From contig NZ_RDBL01000002.1 of NCBI RefSeq assembly GCF_008042035.1, positions 483,871 through 547,870 of the forward strand: a stretch of 64,000 nucleotides of DNA. The letters are read 5' to 3'. Below are positions 24,451-32,204 of this stretch, piece after piece. Origin of the DNA: Streptomyces sp. col6 (GTDB taxonomy: Bacteria > Actinomycetota > Actinomycetes > Streptomycetales > Streptomycetaceae). The notes beneath the pieces were generated by a model, which searched no databases, was not told the origin of the DNA, and worked only from the letters and a program-made list of their open reading frames with translations. The position numbers and the translations under genes were made by a program. Every line of letters begins with the position of its first letter. The stretch's first letter is position 1.

Positions 24451-24573
24451 TTGTGAAGTCGCGCCGCCTTCTTGCGCCCATTCCCATCCGTCGCCGTCAT
24501 GGGGTCGGACAGGGCGCGAGGAGGCGGTTTTCCCTTTCCTTGGCGCGTCCGTCCGGCGTTACGGAACACCGGT

Positions 24574-24602
24574 GCACCGGCCCACGAGCGGGGGGCCGGT
24601 GC
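24574..24602. terminator. hairpin between ROK kinase and ABC operon (convergent)
   Basis: GCACCGGCCC (24574-24583) pairs with GGGCCGGTGC (24593-24602). It lies 26 bp from the permease stop and can serve both strands. Confidence 0.6.
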
Positions 24603-24628
24603 CGGCGGACGGTGTGCGGGCGGGAGCG

Positions 24629-25531
24629 CTACTTCGTGGCTCCCTGGGCGAAGCCGTTGTAGATGTAGCGCTGGAGGAACAGGAAGGCGATCAGTGTGGG
24701 CACGATGACGAGCACGGCCCCCGCCGAGATGTTCTCCCAGTGCGCTCCGAAGGGCCCCTTGAAGCGGAACAGGGCGGTGGAGACCGTGCCGAGTTCCTGG
24801 GACGGCATGTAGAGGAAGGGGATGTAGAAGTCGTTGTAGACGGTGATCCCCTTGATGATGACCACCGTCGCGACCGCCGGCTTGAGCAGCGGAAAGATGA
24901 TCTTGCGGTAGATCGTGAACGAGTTCGCCCCGTCCAGTCGTGCAGCCTCGTCCAGGGACACGGGGATGCCCCGGATGAACTGCAGGAAGATGTAGATCGA
25001 GACGATGTCCGTCCCCATGTACAGCAGGATCGGGGCCCAGCGGGTGTCGAACAGGCCGAAGCTGTTCACGACCTGGAAGGTGGCGACCTGCGTGGTGACC
25101 CCGGGCACGAGGGTGGCGACGAGGAAGAGGGCCATCACGAGCTTCCTGGCCCGGAAGTGGAAGCGGTCGATGGCATAGGCGGTCATCGAGCCGATGAGCA
25201 CGGTGCCCGTGATCGAGAAGAGCAGGATGAACAGGGTGTTGCCGAGGGCCGTGAGCATCTGGCCGTCGGAGAAGGCGGTCGCGTAGTTGTCGAAGTTCAG
25301 CCAGTTGCCCGGGAGCGACAGGGCGCCGCCGTCGGTCGCCTCCGAGGAGGTCTTGAGCGAGGTGAGGAGGACGACCGCGAGCGGGAGGACCACCACCAGC
25401 GAGGCGACGACGAGCGATACGTAGACCAGCGTCTGCCCGATGCGGCCACGCAGCCGGACGCGTCGCGGGCCGGGTGCGGTGCGGGAACGGCCCGCGGTCT
25501 TCATGGCCGTGGTCTGCGGAGCCGTGGTCAT
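24629..25531 (-). CDS. CUT1 sugar ABC transporter permease (second permease, MalG-type)
   Basis: A 300-residue inner-membrane permease with six TM helices. The conserved cytoplasmic EAA loop is DEAARLDGANSFTIYRKIIFPLLKP. The N-terminal LPLAVVLLTSLKT and the C-terminal LFLQRYIYNGFAQGATK are typical of MalG-like proteins of the CUT1 oligosaccharide family. The ATG overlaps the stop of the upstream permease (ATGA), so translation is coupled. It is last in the three-gene importer operon. No ATPase gene is linked; CUT1 importers in Streptomyces commonly share the MsiK ATPase. Confidence 0.93.
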   Translation of the reverse strand: MTTAPQTTAMKTAGRSRTAPGPRRVRLRGRIGQTLVYVSLVVASLVVVLPLAVVLLTSLKTSSEATDGGALSLPGNWLNFDNYATAFSDGQMLTALGNTLFILLFSITGTVLIGSMTAYAIDRFHFRARKLVMALFLVATLVPGVTTQVATFQVVNSFGLFDTRWAPILLYMGTDIVSIYIFLQFIRGIPVSLDEAARLDGANSFTIYRKIIFPLLKPAVATVVIIKGITVYNDFYIPFLYMPSQELGTVSTALFRFKGPFGAHWENISAGAVLVIVPTLIAFLFLQRYIYNGFAQGATK

Positions 25532-26499
25532 ACGAGGTCCACCTTTTCGTCGGGCACGAGCCGGCGCTGGATCCAGGTGATCAGCAGAATGATCAGCAGC
25601 AGCACCACGGCGGCCGCCGATGCCAGCCCGGTCTTGTTGAACTGGAACGCGAGCTTCACGGTCTGGATGACGAACGTCGAGGTGCCCGTCGCACCGCCGG
25701 TCATGATCCAGGGAATCTCGAACACCGCGAGCGACCCGGAGATCGCGAGGATGACGCTCAGGCTCAGCACGGGCCTGATGCTCGGGGCGATGATGTGCCG
25801 GAACTGCTGCCACCTGGTCGCGCCGTCCAGTTGGGCCGCCTCGTACAGCTCGCCCGGAATGGACTGGATCGCGCCGAGGAACAGCACGAAGTTGAGGCCC
25901 GTGTAGCGCCACACCGAGACGCCGGCGAGTGAGGTGTTGGCCGAGCCGGCGTCACCCAGCCAGGAGTGATCGGGGTTCTGGCCGAACCAGGACAGCACCG
26001 TGTCCAGGGTGCCGCCGTCCTGGAAGAAGTACAGGAAGACGAACCCGATGGCCACGCCGTTGATGAGGTAGGGGAAGAAGAGCAGCCCCTTGAACAGGTT
26101 GCGGAACCGCAGGTCGAAGCTGAGCACCGTGGCGAAGTAGAGCGCGATCACGATCTGGACCGCGGACGCCGCCAGGTAGTAGACGCTGACGAAGAACACC
26201 CGGAAGAGCTCGGGCCGGGTGAAGATCTGGACGTAGTTGTCCAGGCCGGTGAAGTTCCGGTCGGGGCTGATCCCGTCCCAGTCGGTGAAGCTGTAATAGA
26301 TCATGTTGCCCACCGGCACGTAGGTGAACGTGATCAGGAGGGCCAGCGGCGCCGTCAGGAACAGCCAGGGCGTCGCACGGCGGAGCGCCCGGCCCCGGGA
26401 CCCGGGTATGCGTGGGCTGCCGCCGGTGGGGGAGGGGCCGCGCCGCGAAGGTGTCGCACGGTGCGTCTTCACGCTCACCGCCTCGGTCGTCTCGGTCAT
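25528..26499 (-). CDS. CUT1 sugar ABC transporter permease (first permease, MalF-type)
   Basis: A 323-residue permease with six TM helices after a basic cytoplasmic N-terminus. TM1 TPWLFLTAPLALLITFTYVPV and SFTDWDG precede the MalF-like region. The EAA loop is YEAAQLDGATRWQQFRHIIAPSIRP. AAAGG precedes the ATG. It sits between the binding protein and the MalG-type permease. Together with the binding lipoprotein it would import manno-oligosaccharides made by the mannanase; the substrate is inferred from flanking glycosidases. Confidence 0.93.
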   Translation of the reverse strand: MTETTEAVSVKTHRATPSRRGPSPTGGSPRIPGSRGRALRRATPWLFLTAPLALLITFTYVPVGNMIYYSFTDWDGISPDRNFTGLDNYVQIFTRPELFRVFFVSVYYLAASAVQIVIALYFATVLSFDLRFRNLFKGLLFFPYLINGVAIGFVFLYFFQDGGTLDTVLSWFGQNPDHSWLGDAGSANTSLAGVSVWRYTGLNFVLFLGAIQSIPGELYEAAQLDGATRWQQFRHIIAPSIRPVLSLSVILAISGSLAVFEIPWIMTGGATGTSTFVIQTVKLAFQFNKTGLASAAAVVLLLIILLITWIQRRLVPDEKVDLV

Positions 26500-26588
26500 G
26501 TCGGACCTTTCGTCATCCGCGTCGGGCTCGCGGCGTACGCGGGAGGGCGGGGCCCCGCCGGTGTCGTGCGGCCGGGCCCCGTACCGGG

Positions 26589-27908
26589 TCAGGAGCCGAT
26601 GGTCTTCGCGGCCTCGTCCCACTTCTTGTTGAGCTCGGCGAAGTAGCTCTCGGCGGTGCCCTTCTGCGCGCCCCGGGCGATGTCGACCAGCTTCTGGCGG
26701 TAGTCGGGCGTGTTGAGACCGATCTCCGCGGCCTTGTCGATGTCGTTCACCGCACCCGTCTTGCTCTCCGAGCGCTCGACGAATGTGACATCGTTGTCAA
26801 CGAACTCCTTCAGCGTGTCGGGCATGGGCGCCGACTTCAGGGTGGGCACGGCGCCCTCCTTGGCGGAGTAGCCGGACTTGTCCGTGAACCAGTCGATCCA
26901 GGCCCGCGCCGCTTCCTTGTGGTCCGAGTGGATGTTGACGGCCTGCTGGTAGTCCGACACGAGGGTGGCGCACTGCCCCTCCTCGCGCTGGACGGGGACC
27001 GGCATGTAGCCGATGTCGTCGGGGTTCTTCCCGGCCTTCTCGGCGGCGTCCCGCATCTGGCTGATCGCCCACGAGCCGACCATCATGGAGCCGATCTCAC
27101 CCTTGGCGAGCTTGCTCTTGGACGCCTCCCAGTTGGTGGTGCTGGGATCCTTCTCGGAAAGGCCGTCCTTGACGATGTCGAAGAGCAGGCTGTCGATCAC
27201 GGCGAGTTCGCTGCCGGCCTTCCACGGCGAGACGGGGCCGGCCAGCTTGTTGTTCGCCTCCTCGCTGCAGGTGACGGAGCCGATGTTGGCGGACCACTGC
27301 ACCAGCGGCCAGCCGTCCTTGAAGTTGGTGTAGTACGGGGTCGATCCGGTCTTCGACTTGATGGCCCGCAGGTCGGCGATGAACTCCTCCGGCGTGTGCG
27401 GCCAGGCGGTGACGCCGGCCTTCTTCCAGAGGGCCTTGTTGTAGACGAAGCCGTTGGCGGTGCCGAACTGGGCGATGCCGTAGGTCTTGCCGTTGACCTC
27501 CGACTTGTCGCTGAAGCGGTACTTGTCCGACATCTCGATGGACGAGCCGAGCGGCGCGAAGAACTTGGGGTAGTCGTTCTTGGCCACCGCCCCCGGGATC
27601 ATGAGGACGTCGCCGTACTTGTCCGTGTTCATTCGGATCTTGACTTCACCCTCGTAGTCGGTGAGGCCCTCGAACTTCACCTCGATCTTGGGGTAGACCT
27701 TGTTGAACTCCGCCGCGTAGGCCTTCATCGCCCCGCTCTTGATCAGGTCCGTCCGCTGCGTCAGGACCGTGATGGTGCCGCTGGCCGTGCTCGCGTCGGC
27801 GGGCGCGGAGGCCGTCTCGGCCGACGGCGCACCGCTGCCGCTGCAGCCCGTGACGGTCAGTGTCGCGATGGTCAGGAACGCACCTGTGAGTGTCCTGGTC
27901 TTCCCCAT
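26589..27908 (-). CDS. sugar-binding lipoprotein of the ABC importer
   Basis: A 439-residue extracellular solute-binding protein (family 1). The lipobox TVTGC places the lipidated Cys at 22, followed by a Ser/Ala-rich linker and the binding domain (ITVLTQRTDLIKSGAMKAYAAEFNKVYP…). Aromatic residues suited to sugar stacking are present (WPLVQWSAN, FKDGW). AAGGAG precedes the ATG by eight bases. It is the first gene of the importer operon and divergent from the beta-mannosidase. A TGACATCGTTGTCA sequence inside the gene (26786-26799) resembles the mannanase operators with one mismatch in the core. Confidence 0.92.
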   Translation of the reverse strand: MGKTRTLTGAFLTIATLTVTGCSGSGAPSAETASAPADASTASGTITVLTQRTDLIKSGAMKAYAAEFNKVYPKIEVKFEGLTDYEGEVKIRMNTDKYGDVLMIPGAVAKNDYPKFFAPLGSSIEMSDKYRFSDKSEVNGKTYGIAQFGTANGFVYNKALWKKAGVTAWPHTPEEFIADLRAIKSKTGSTPYYTNFKDGWPLVQWSANIGSVTCSEEANNKLAGPVSPWKAGSELAVIDSLLFDIVKDGLSEKDPSTTNWEASKSKLAKGEIGSMMVGSWAISQMRDAAEKAGKNPDDIGYMPVPVQREEGQCATLVSDYQQAVNIHSDHKEAARAWIDWFTDKSGYSAKEGAVPTLKSAPMPDTLKEFVDNDVTFVERSESKTGAVNDIDKAAEIGLNTPDYRQKLVDIARGAQKGTAESYFAELNKKWDEAAKTIGS

Positions 27909-27976
27909 GTGCCCAACTCCTTCGGACGGCGGCTCGGGTCTGCGCCGGATGTCGGCACTATGGCAGGGCGGAAGTG

Positions 27977-27986
27977 AACCGGTAAA
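27977..27986. promoter_or_regulatory. ACCGGT-centred operator-like site, importer side
   Basis: GTGAACCGGTAAAG has the central CG and flanking AT-rich arms seen in LacI operators. It lies 69 bp upstream of the binding-protein ATG. A related site faces the mannosidase at 28084. Confidence 0.5.
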
Positions 27987-28083
27987 GCTCTTGTTTCCCC
28001 TGCGATGCCGAATCGTTACCTCATTCCGAGTTCTTGCAGGTAGAAGGCATGTGCCTGGTCGCGCACGTTGCCGCAGCGTGACT

Positions 28084-28094
28084 AGACCGGTTTA
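28084..28094. promoter_or_regulatory. ACCGGT-centred operator-like site, mannosidase side
   Basis: CTAGACCGGTTTATG is 82 bp upstream of the mannosidase ATG and shares the AACCGGT core with the importer-side site when read on the other strand. Both lie in the 267-bp divergent region, which has no other gene. The local LacI protein is the obvious candidate binder. Confidence 0.5.
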
Positions 28095-28175
28095 TGGACA
28101 GTGATCGATCGGCGGGCTAAGTTGTGCGCGTCGTACATCTGTCAGCGTGCGCACTGGGCCGATTGGAGCCGCACC

Positions 28176-30584
28176 ATGAAGGACATCACCCCGCTCACCG
28201 AAGGCTGGAACCTGCGCTACGACCAAGCGCTGCTCCCCGCCGAGGTCCCCGGCTGTGTCCACACCGACCTGCTCGCCGCGGGTGTCATCCCGGACCCGTT
28301 CCTCGACCGGAACGAGACCGAGGTGGCCTGGGTCGGCCGCCGCGCGTGGACGTATCTCACCGAGGTCTCCCACGAGAGCGCGCACGAGCGCACCGACCTC
28401 GTCTTCGAAGGCCTGGACACCGCCGCGCGGATCACGTTCGACGGCCGGGAACTCGGAACCACCCGGAACATGCACCGCACCCACCGGTTCGACGCCACCG
28501 GGCTGACCGGCCGGCTGGAGGTGCACTTCACCTCCGCCTACGACGAGGCCGAGGCGGTCCGCGCCCTCACCGGTGACCGGCCCAACGTCTATCCCGAACC
28601 CTTCCAGTACATCCGCAAGATGGCGTGCGGCTTCGGCTGGGACTGGGGGCCGACGCTCGTCACCGCCGGCATCTGGCGCCCCGTACGCCTGGAGCACTGG
28701 TCGACCGCCCGTCTCGCCTTCGTCCGCCCCCTCGTCACCGTCGACGACGGCCGGGGGAGCGTCGAGGTGCGGCTCCGGGCGGAGCGTACGGAGTCCGGCA
28801 CGGCGGCCGCCCTCCGGGCACGGGCCACCGTGGCCGGCCAGGAGGCGGAGGCCGTCTTCGAGGGCGACGAGGCCGTGCTGCGGCTGACCGTGGACGCCCC
28901 CCGGCTCTGGTGGCCGCGCGGATACGGGGACCAGCCCCTGTACGACCTCGACGTCACCCTGCTCGACGACGCCGGTCCGCTCGACACCTGGCACCGCCGC
29001 ATCGGCTTCCGCACCGTTGAACTGGACCGCACCCCCGACGAGCACGGCACGGGCTTCACCCTCGTCGTGAACGGCGAGCGGGTCTTCGCCCGGGGCGTCA
29101 ACTGGATCCCCGACGACGTCTTCCCCTCGCGCATCACCCCCGAGCGCTACCGCACCCGCCTGCGCCAGGCGGCCGACGCCAACGTCGACCTCGTCCGTAT
29201 ATGGGGCGGCGGCATCTACGAGGACGAGGCGTTCTACGACGCGTGCGACGAGCTGGGCCTGATGGTCTGGCAGGACTTCCTCTTCGCCTGCGCCGCGTAC
29301 CCCGAGGAGCAGCCCCTGCGCGGCGAGGTCGAGGCCGAAGCCCGCGACAACGTTGTCCGGCTCATGCCGCACGCCAGTCTGGTCCTCTGGAACGGCAACA
29401 ACGAGAACCTCTGGGGCTTCCGCGACTGGGACTGGGAGCCCGGCCTCGCCGGTGACTCCTGGGGCGAGGGCTACTACCTCGGCGTGCTGCCCCGCATCGT
29501 CGCCGAACTCGACCCCACCCGCGCCTACAGCGCGGGCAGCCCCTGGTCCGGATCGTGGGACCACCACCCCAACGACCCGGACCACGGCACCTACCACTCC
29601 TGGGAGGTGTGGAACCGCCAGGACTACGCGGAGTACCGCGCGAACGTCCCCCGGTTCGTCTCCGAGTTCGGCTGGCAGGCGCCGCCCGCGATGGCCACGC
29701 TCCGGCGCGCCCTGCCCGGCGAGGACCTGGCCCCCGACTCGCCCGGCATGCTCCACCACCAGAAGGCCGATGACGGCAACGGCAAGCTCGACCGCGGCGT
29801 CGCCCGACACTTCGCCCCGCCCGTCGGCGACTTCGACCGCTGGCACTACCTGACGCAGGTCGTCCAGGCCCGCGCCGTCGCCGCCGGCATCGAGCACTGG
29901 CGTTCCCACTGGCCGGTCTGCGCGGGCACCGTCGTCTGGCAGCTGAACGACTGCTGGCCGGTCAGTTCCTGGGCCGCCGTCGACGGGGACGGCCGCCTCA
30001 AGCCGCTCCACCACGAGCTGCGGCGGGTGTACGCGGACCGGCTGCTGACCCTGCAACCCGCGGGCGAGGGCGACGAGGGACTCGTGCTCGCCGTGATCAA
30101 CCAGTCCGCGACGCCCTGGCACACCGAGGTGACCCTGCGCCGCGTCGAGGCCGGCGGAGCCGTCACCGGCCACGGCGTGCAGGAGGTGTCGGTCGCCGCC
30201 CGCTCCGCCGTACGTATCCCGGTGCCCGCCGGGCTCGCGCCGGCCGGGGGCACCACCGCGGAGTTCCTGGTCGCCGACGCGGACGGGCTGCGGGCCACCT
30301 GGTTCCCGGTCCCCGACAAGGAGTTCGGCTACGAGCCGCCGGCCTTCGACGTGAGCGTGGAACCCGTCCCGGACGGCGGTGGTAACGTCCACGTGGTGGT
30401 CAACGCGCACACCCTCGTCAGGGACCTCCTCCTCCAGGCAGACCGGCTCGGCCCCGCGGCCACGGCGGACCGGGGGCTCGTCACCCTGCTGGCCGGCGAG
30501 CAGGTCCGCATCCGGGTCGACGGCTGCGGCGACGTGACCGCCGACGACGCGCGAGCCGCCCTGTTCTGCGTGGGGACGAAGTGA
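28176..30584 (+). CDS. GH2 beta-mannosidase
   Basis: An 802-residue cytoplasmic exo-glycosidase that releases mannose from the non-reducing end of beta-mannosides. The N-terminal jelly-roll (LTEGWNLRYD…AEVPGCVHTDLLAAGVIPDPF) and MACGFGWDWGPTLVTAGIW are hallmark beta-mannosidase sequences. The barrel has acid/base Glu410 in NGNNENLW and nucleophile Glu497 in VSEFGWQ. There is no signal peptide, so it works on imported oligosaccharides. GGAG lies eight bases before the ATG. The stop overlaps the GTG start of the LacI regulator, so the two are co-translated. A GACAACGTTGTC copy lies inside the gene (29346-29357) as codons for Asp-Asn-Val-Val. Confidence 0.95.
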   Translation: MKDITPLTEGWNLRYDQALLPAEVPGCVHTDLLAAGVIPDPFLDRNETEVAWVGRRAWTYLTEVSHESAHERTDLVFEGLDTAARITFDGRELGTTRNMHRTHRFDATGLTGRLEVHFTSAYDEAEAVRALTGDRPNVYPEPFQYIRKMACGFGWDWGPTLVTAGIWRPVRLEHWSTARLAFVRPLVTVDDGRGSVEVRLRAERTESGTAAALRARATVAGQEAEAVFEGDEAVLRLTVDAPRLWWPRGYGDQPLYDLDVTLLDDAGPLDTWHRRIGFRTVELDRTPDEHGTGFTLVVNGERVFARGVNWIPDDVFPSRITPERYRTRLRQAADANVDLVRIWGGGIYEDEAFYDACDELGLMVWQDFLFACAAYPEEQPLRGEVEAEARDNVVRLMPHASLVLWNGNNENLWGFRDWDWEPGLAGDSWGEGYYLGVLPRIVAELDPTRAYSAGSPWSGSWDHHPNDPDHGTYHSWEVWNRQDYAEYRANVPRFVSEFGWQAPPAMATLRRALPGEDLAPDSPGMLHHQKADDGNGKLDRGVARHFAPPVGDFDRWHYLTQVVQARAVAAGIEHWRSHWPVCAGTVVWQLNDCWPVSSWAAVDGDGRLKPLHHELRRVYADRLLTLQPAGEGDEGLVLAVINQSATPWHTEVTLRRVEAGGAVTGHGVQEVSVAARSAVRIPVPAGLAPAGGTTAEFLVADADGLRATWFPVPDKEFGYEPPAFDVSVEPVPDGGGNVHVVVNAHTLVRDLLLQADRLGPAATADRGLVTLLAGEQVRIRVDGCGDVTADDARAALFCVGTK

Positions 30585-31606
30585 CCGCTCCGGCCCGCGT
30601 CACCATCAAGGACGTCGCCGCCCGCGCCGGCGTGTCCAAGGGCGCCGTCTCGCTCGCCTTCAACGGCAAACCGGGTGTCTCCGACGCGACCCGGGAGCGC
30701 ATCTTCGAGGCCGCCCGGGTGCTGGGCTGGGCACCGAACCAGACGGCGCGCAGCCTCTCCGGCCGGCGCGTCGACATCGTCGGCCTCGTCCTGTGCCGGC
30801 CGGCGCGCCTGCTCGGCCTGGAGCCCTTCTACATGGACTTCATCTCGGGCATCGAGGGCATCCTGGCCGAGCGGTCCTGCTCCCTGCTGCTGCGGCTGGT
30901 CCGTGATGTGGACGAGGAGATCGAGCTCTACCGCACGTGGTGGCGCAGCCAGACCATCGCGGGTGCCGTTCTCGTCGACTTCCGGGTGGACGATCCGCGG
31001 GTGCCGGCGCTGGAATCCATCGGGCTCCCTGCGGTCGCCGTCGGCCATCCGTCCCTGACGGGCGCCTTCCCCGCCGTGTGGACCGACGACGCCACGGCGA
31101 CGGCGGAGGCCGTCCGCTATCTGGCCGCACTCGGCCACCGGCGCCTGGCGCGGGTCGGCGGCCCGGCCGGTTTCGGCCACAGCGCGATCAGGACCCGGGC
31201 CTTCGACGCCACGGTGCGTGAACTCGGCCTGGAGCAGGGGACCCAGATCGCGACCGGCTTCGACGAACGGGAAGGGGCACGCGCGACACGCTCCCTGCTC
31301 CTGGCGAAGGACCGGCCGACCGCGATCGTCTACGACAACGACATCATGGCGGTGGCCGGCGCCGGCGTCGCCGCCGAGATGGGGTTCGTGGTCCCGGACG
31401 ACGTCTCGCTGCTCGCGTGGGACGACTCCCAGCTGTGCCGGATCACCCATCCCACCCTGTCCGCGATGAGCCACGACATCCACCACTTCGGCGCCGAGGT
31501 GGCCCGCACCCTGTTCTCCCTGCTGGAGGGCACCGACACCGGCCCCCTCCAGGTGCCGACCCCCTCGCTCACCCCGCGGGGCTCCACGGCACCCGCGCCC
31601 CAGTAG
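30581..31606 (+). CDS. LacI family regulator of the mannan locus
   Basis: A 341-residue repressor. The helix-turn-helix and hinge occupy about residues 7-62 (VTIKDVAARAGVSKGAVSLAFNG…APNQTARSL), followed by a periplasmic-binding-type sugar sensor. It begins with GTG in a GTGA overlap with the beta-mannosidase gene. That linkage makes it the likely repressor of the mannosidase/importer region, with a mannose-derived or manno-oligosaccharide inducer. Which of the two motif types in the locus (GACAACGTTGTC or ACCGGT) it reads is not decided by the sequence. The C-terminus ends with a short Pro-rich tail. Confidence 0.92.
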   Translation: MTAPARVTIKDVAARAGVSKGAVSLAFNGKPGVSDATRERIFEAARVLGWAPNQTARSLSGRRVDIVGLVLCRPARLLGLEPFYMDFISGIEGILAERSCSLLLRLVRDVDEEIELYRTWWRSQTIAGAVLVDFRVDDPRVPALESIGLPAVAVGHPSLTGAFPAVWTDDATATAEAVRYLAALGHRRLARVGGPAGFGHSAIRTRAFDATVRELGLEQGTQIATGFDEREGARATRSLLLAKDRPTAIVYDNDIMAVAGAGVAAEMGFVVPDDVSLLAWDDSQLCRITHPTLSAMSHDIHHFGAEVARTLFSLLEGTDTGPLQVPTPSLTPRGSTAPAPQ

Positions 31607-31614
31607 AGGAGCGC

Positions 31615-31645
31615 GCCGCGCGACCGGGCCGCCCGGTCGCGCGGC
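31615..31645. terminator. bidirectional terminator, 15-bp stem
   Basis: GCCGCGCGACCGGGC (31615-31629) pairs with GCCCGGTCGCGCGGC (31631-31645), with only one unpaired base formally between the arms. It separates the convergent LacI and DUF6204-like genes. Confidence 0.75.
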
Positions 31646-31650
31646 GGGGT

Positions 31651-31986
31651 TCAGCGACGCTTGCGGTTGATCTTCATCGTGTCCATGTCCGTCGCCGTGG
31701 ACCGCAGTTCGCCGTGGCCGTAACCCGCCTCGCGCAGCGCCGTCAGCGCCCGGTCCTCGGCGATCACGGACGCCATCTCCTCGCCGTCCCCGGCGTCCGA
31801 GACGACGACGTAGCGGAAGCTGAAGTGCTTGAGGACCCGGTCGTAGGTGAGCGACCCCTCCTCGGTGAACTGCATCGCGGCGAGGCCGTGCTCCTCCACC
31901 TCGGCCAGCAGCCGCCCGCGCGCCGCGTCCGTCAGATCCTGGAAGGTGCCGCGCACGATCACCCGGTACGTGTGCTGCGTGCTCAT
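31651..31986 (-). CDS. conserved hypothetical protein (DUF6204-like)
   Basis: A 111-residue soluble protein recognised from memory as the actinobacterial DUF6204 type. It has the opening TYRVIVRGTFQDLT, a central FTEEGSLTYDRVLKHFSFRYVV strand pair, and a C-terminal basic tail INRKRR. The strand/helix pattern suggests a small ferredoxin-like alpha/beta fold. No catalytic residues stand out, and the function is unknown. It is monocistronic, convergent with LacI and divergent from the DUF5107 gene. Confidence 0.7.
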   Translation of the reverse strand: MSTQHTYRVIVRGTFQDLTDAARGRLLAEVEEHGLAAMQFTEEGSLTYDRVLKHFSFRYVVVSDAGDGEEMASVIAEDRALTALREAGYGHGELRSTATDMDTMKINRKRR

Positions 31987-32204
31987 CTGTCGCGCTGTTC
32001 CTCTCGCCTGCCGCGTTCCGTGTCCGGGGCGAGCGTACGGGGGTCCGGAGCGGGACGGAAACGGAATTCCGGGCGGGCGGCGGGCCCACGCGCTTTGCCG
32101 AAGAGTGACGCCGGATCCCCTGGCCGGGAGCCCGGGGGCCGTGTTCCATGGTCATCGGGGGGCGCCCGGACCTGCGGCGGCCCGCGCGAGGGAGCGAGGT
32201 TGCC

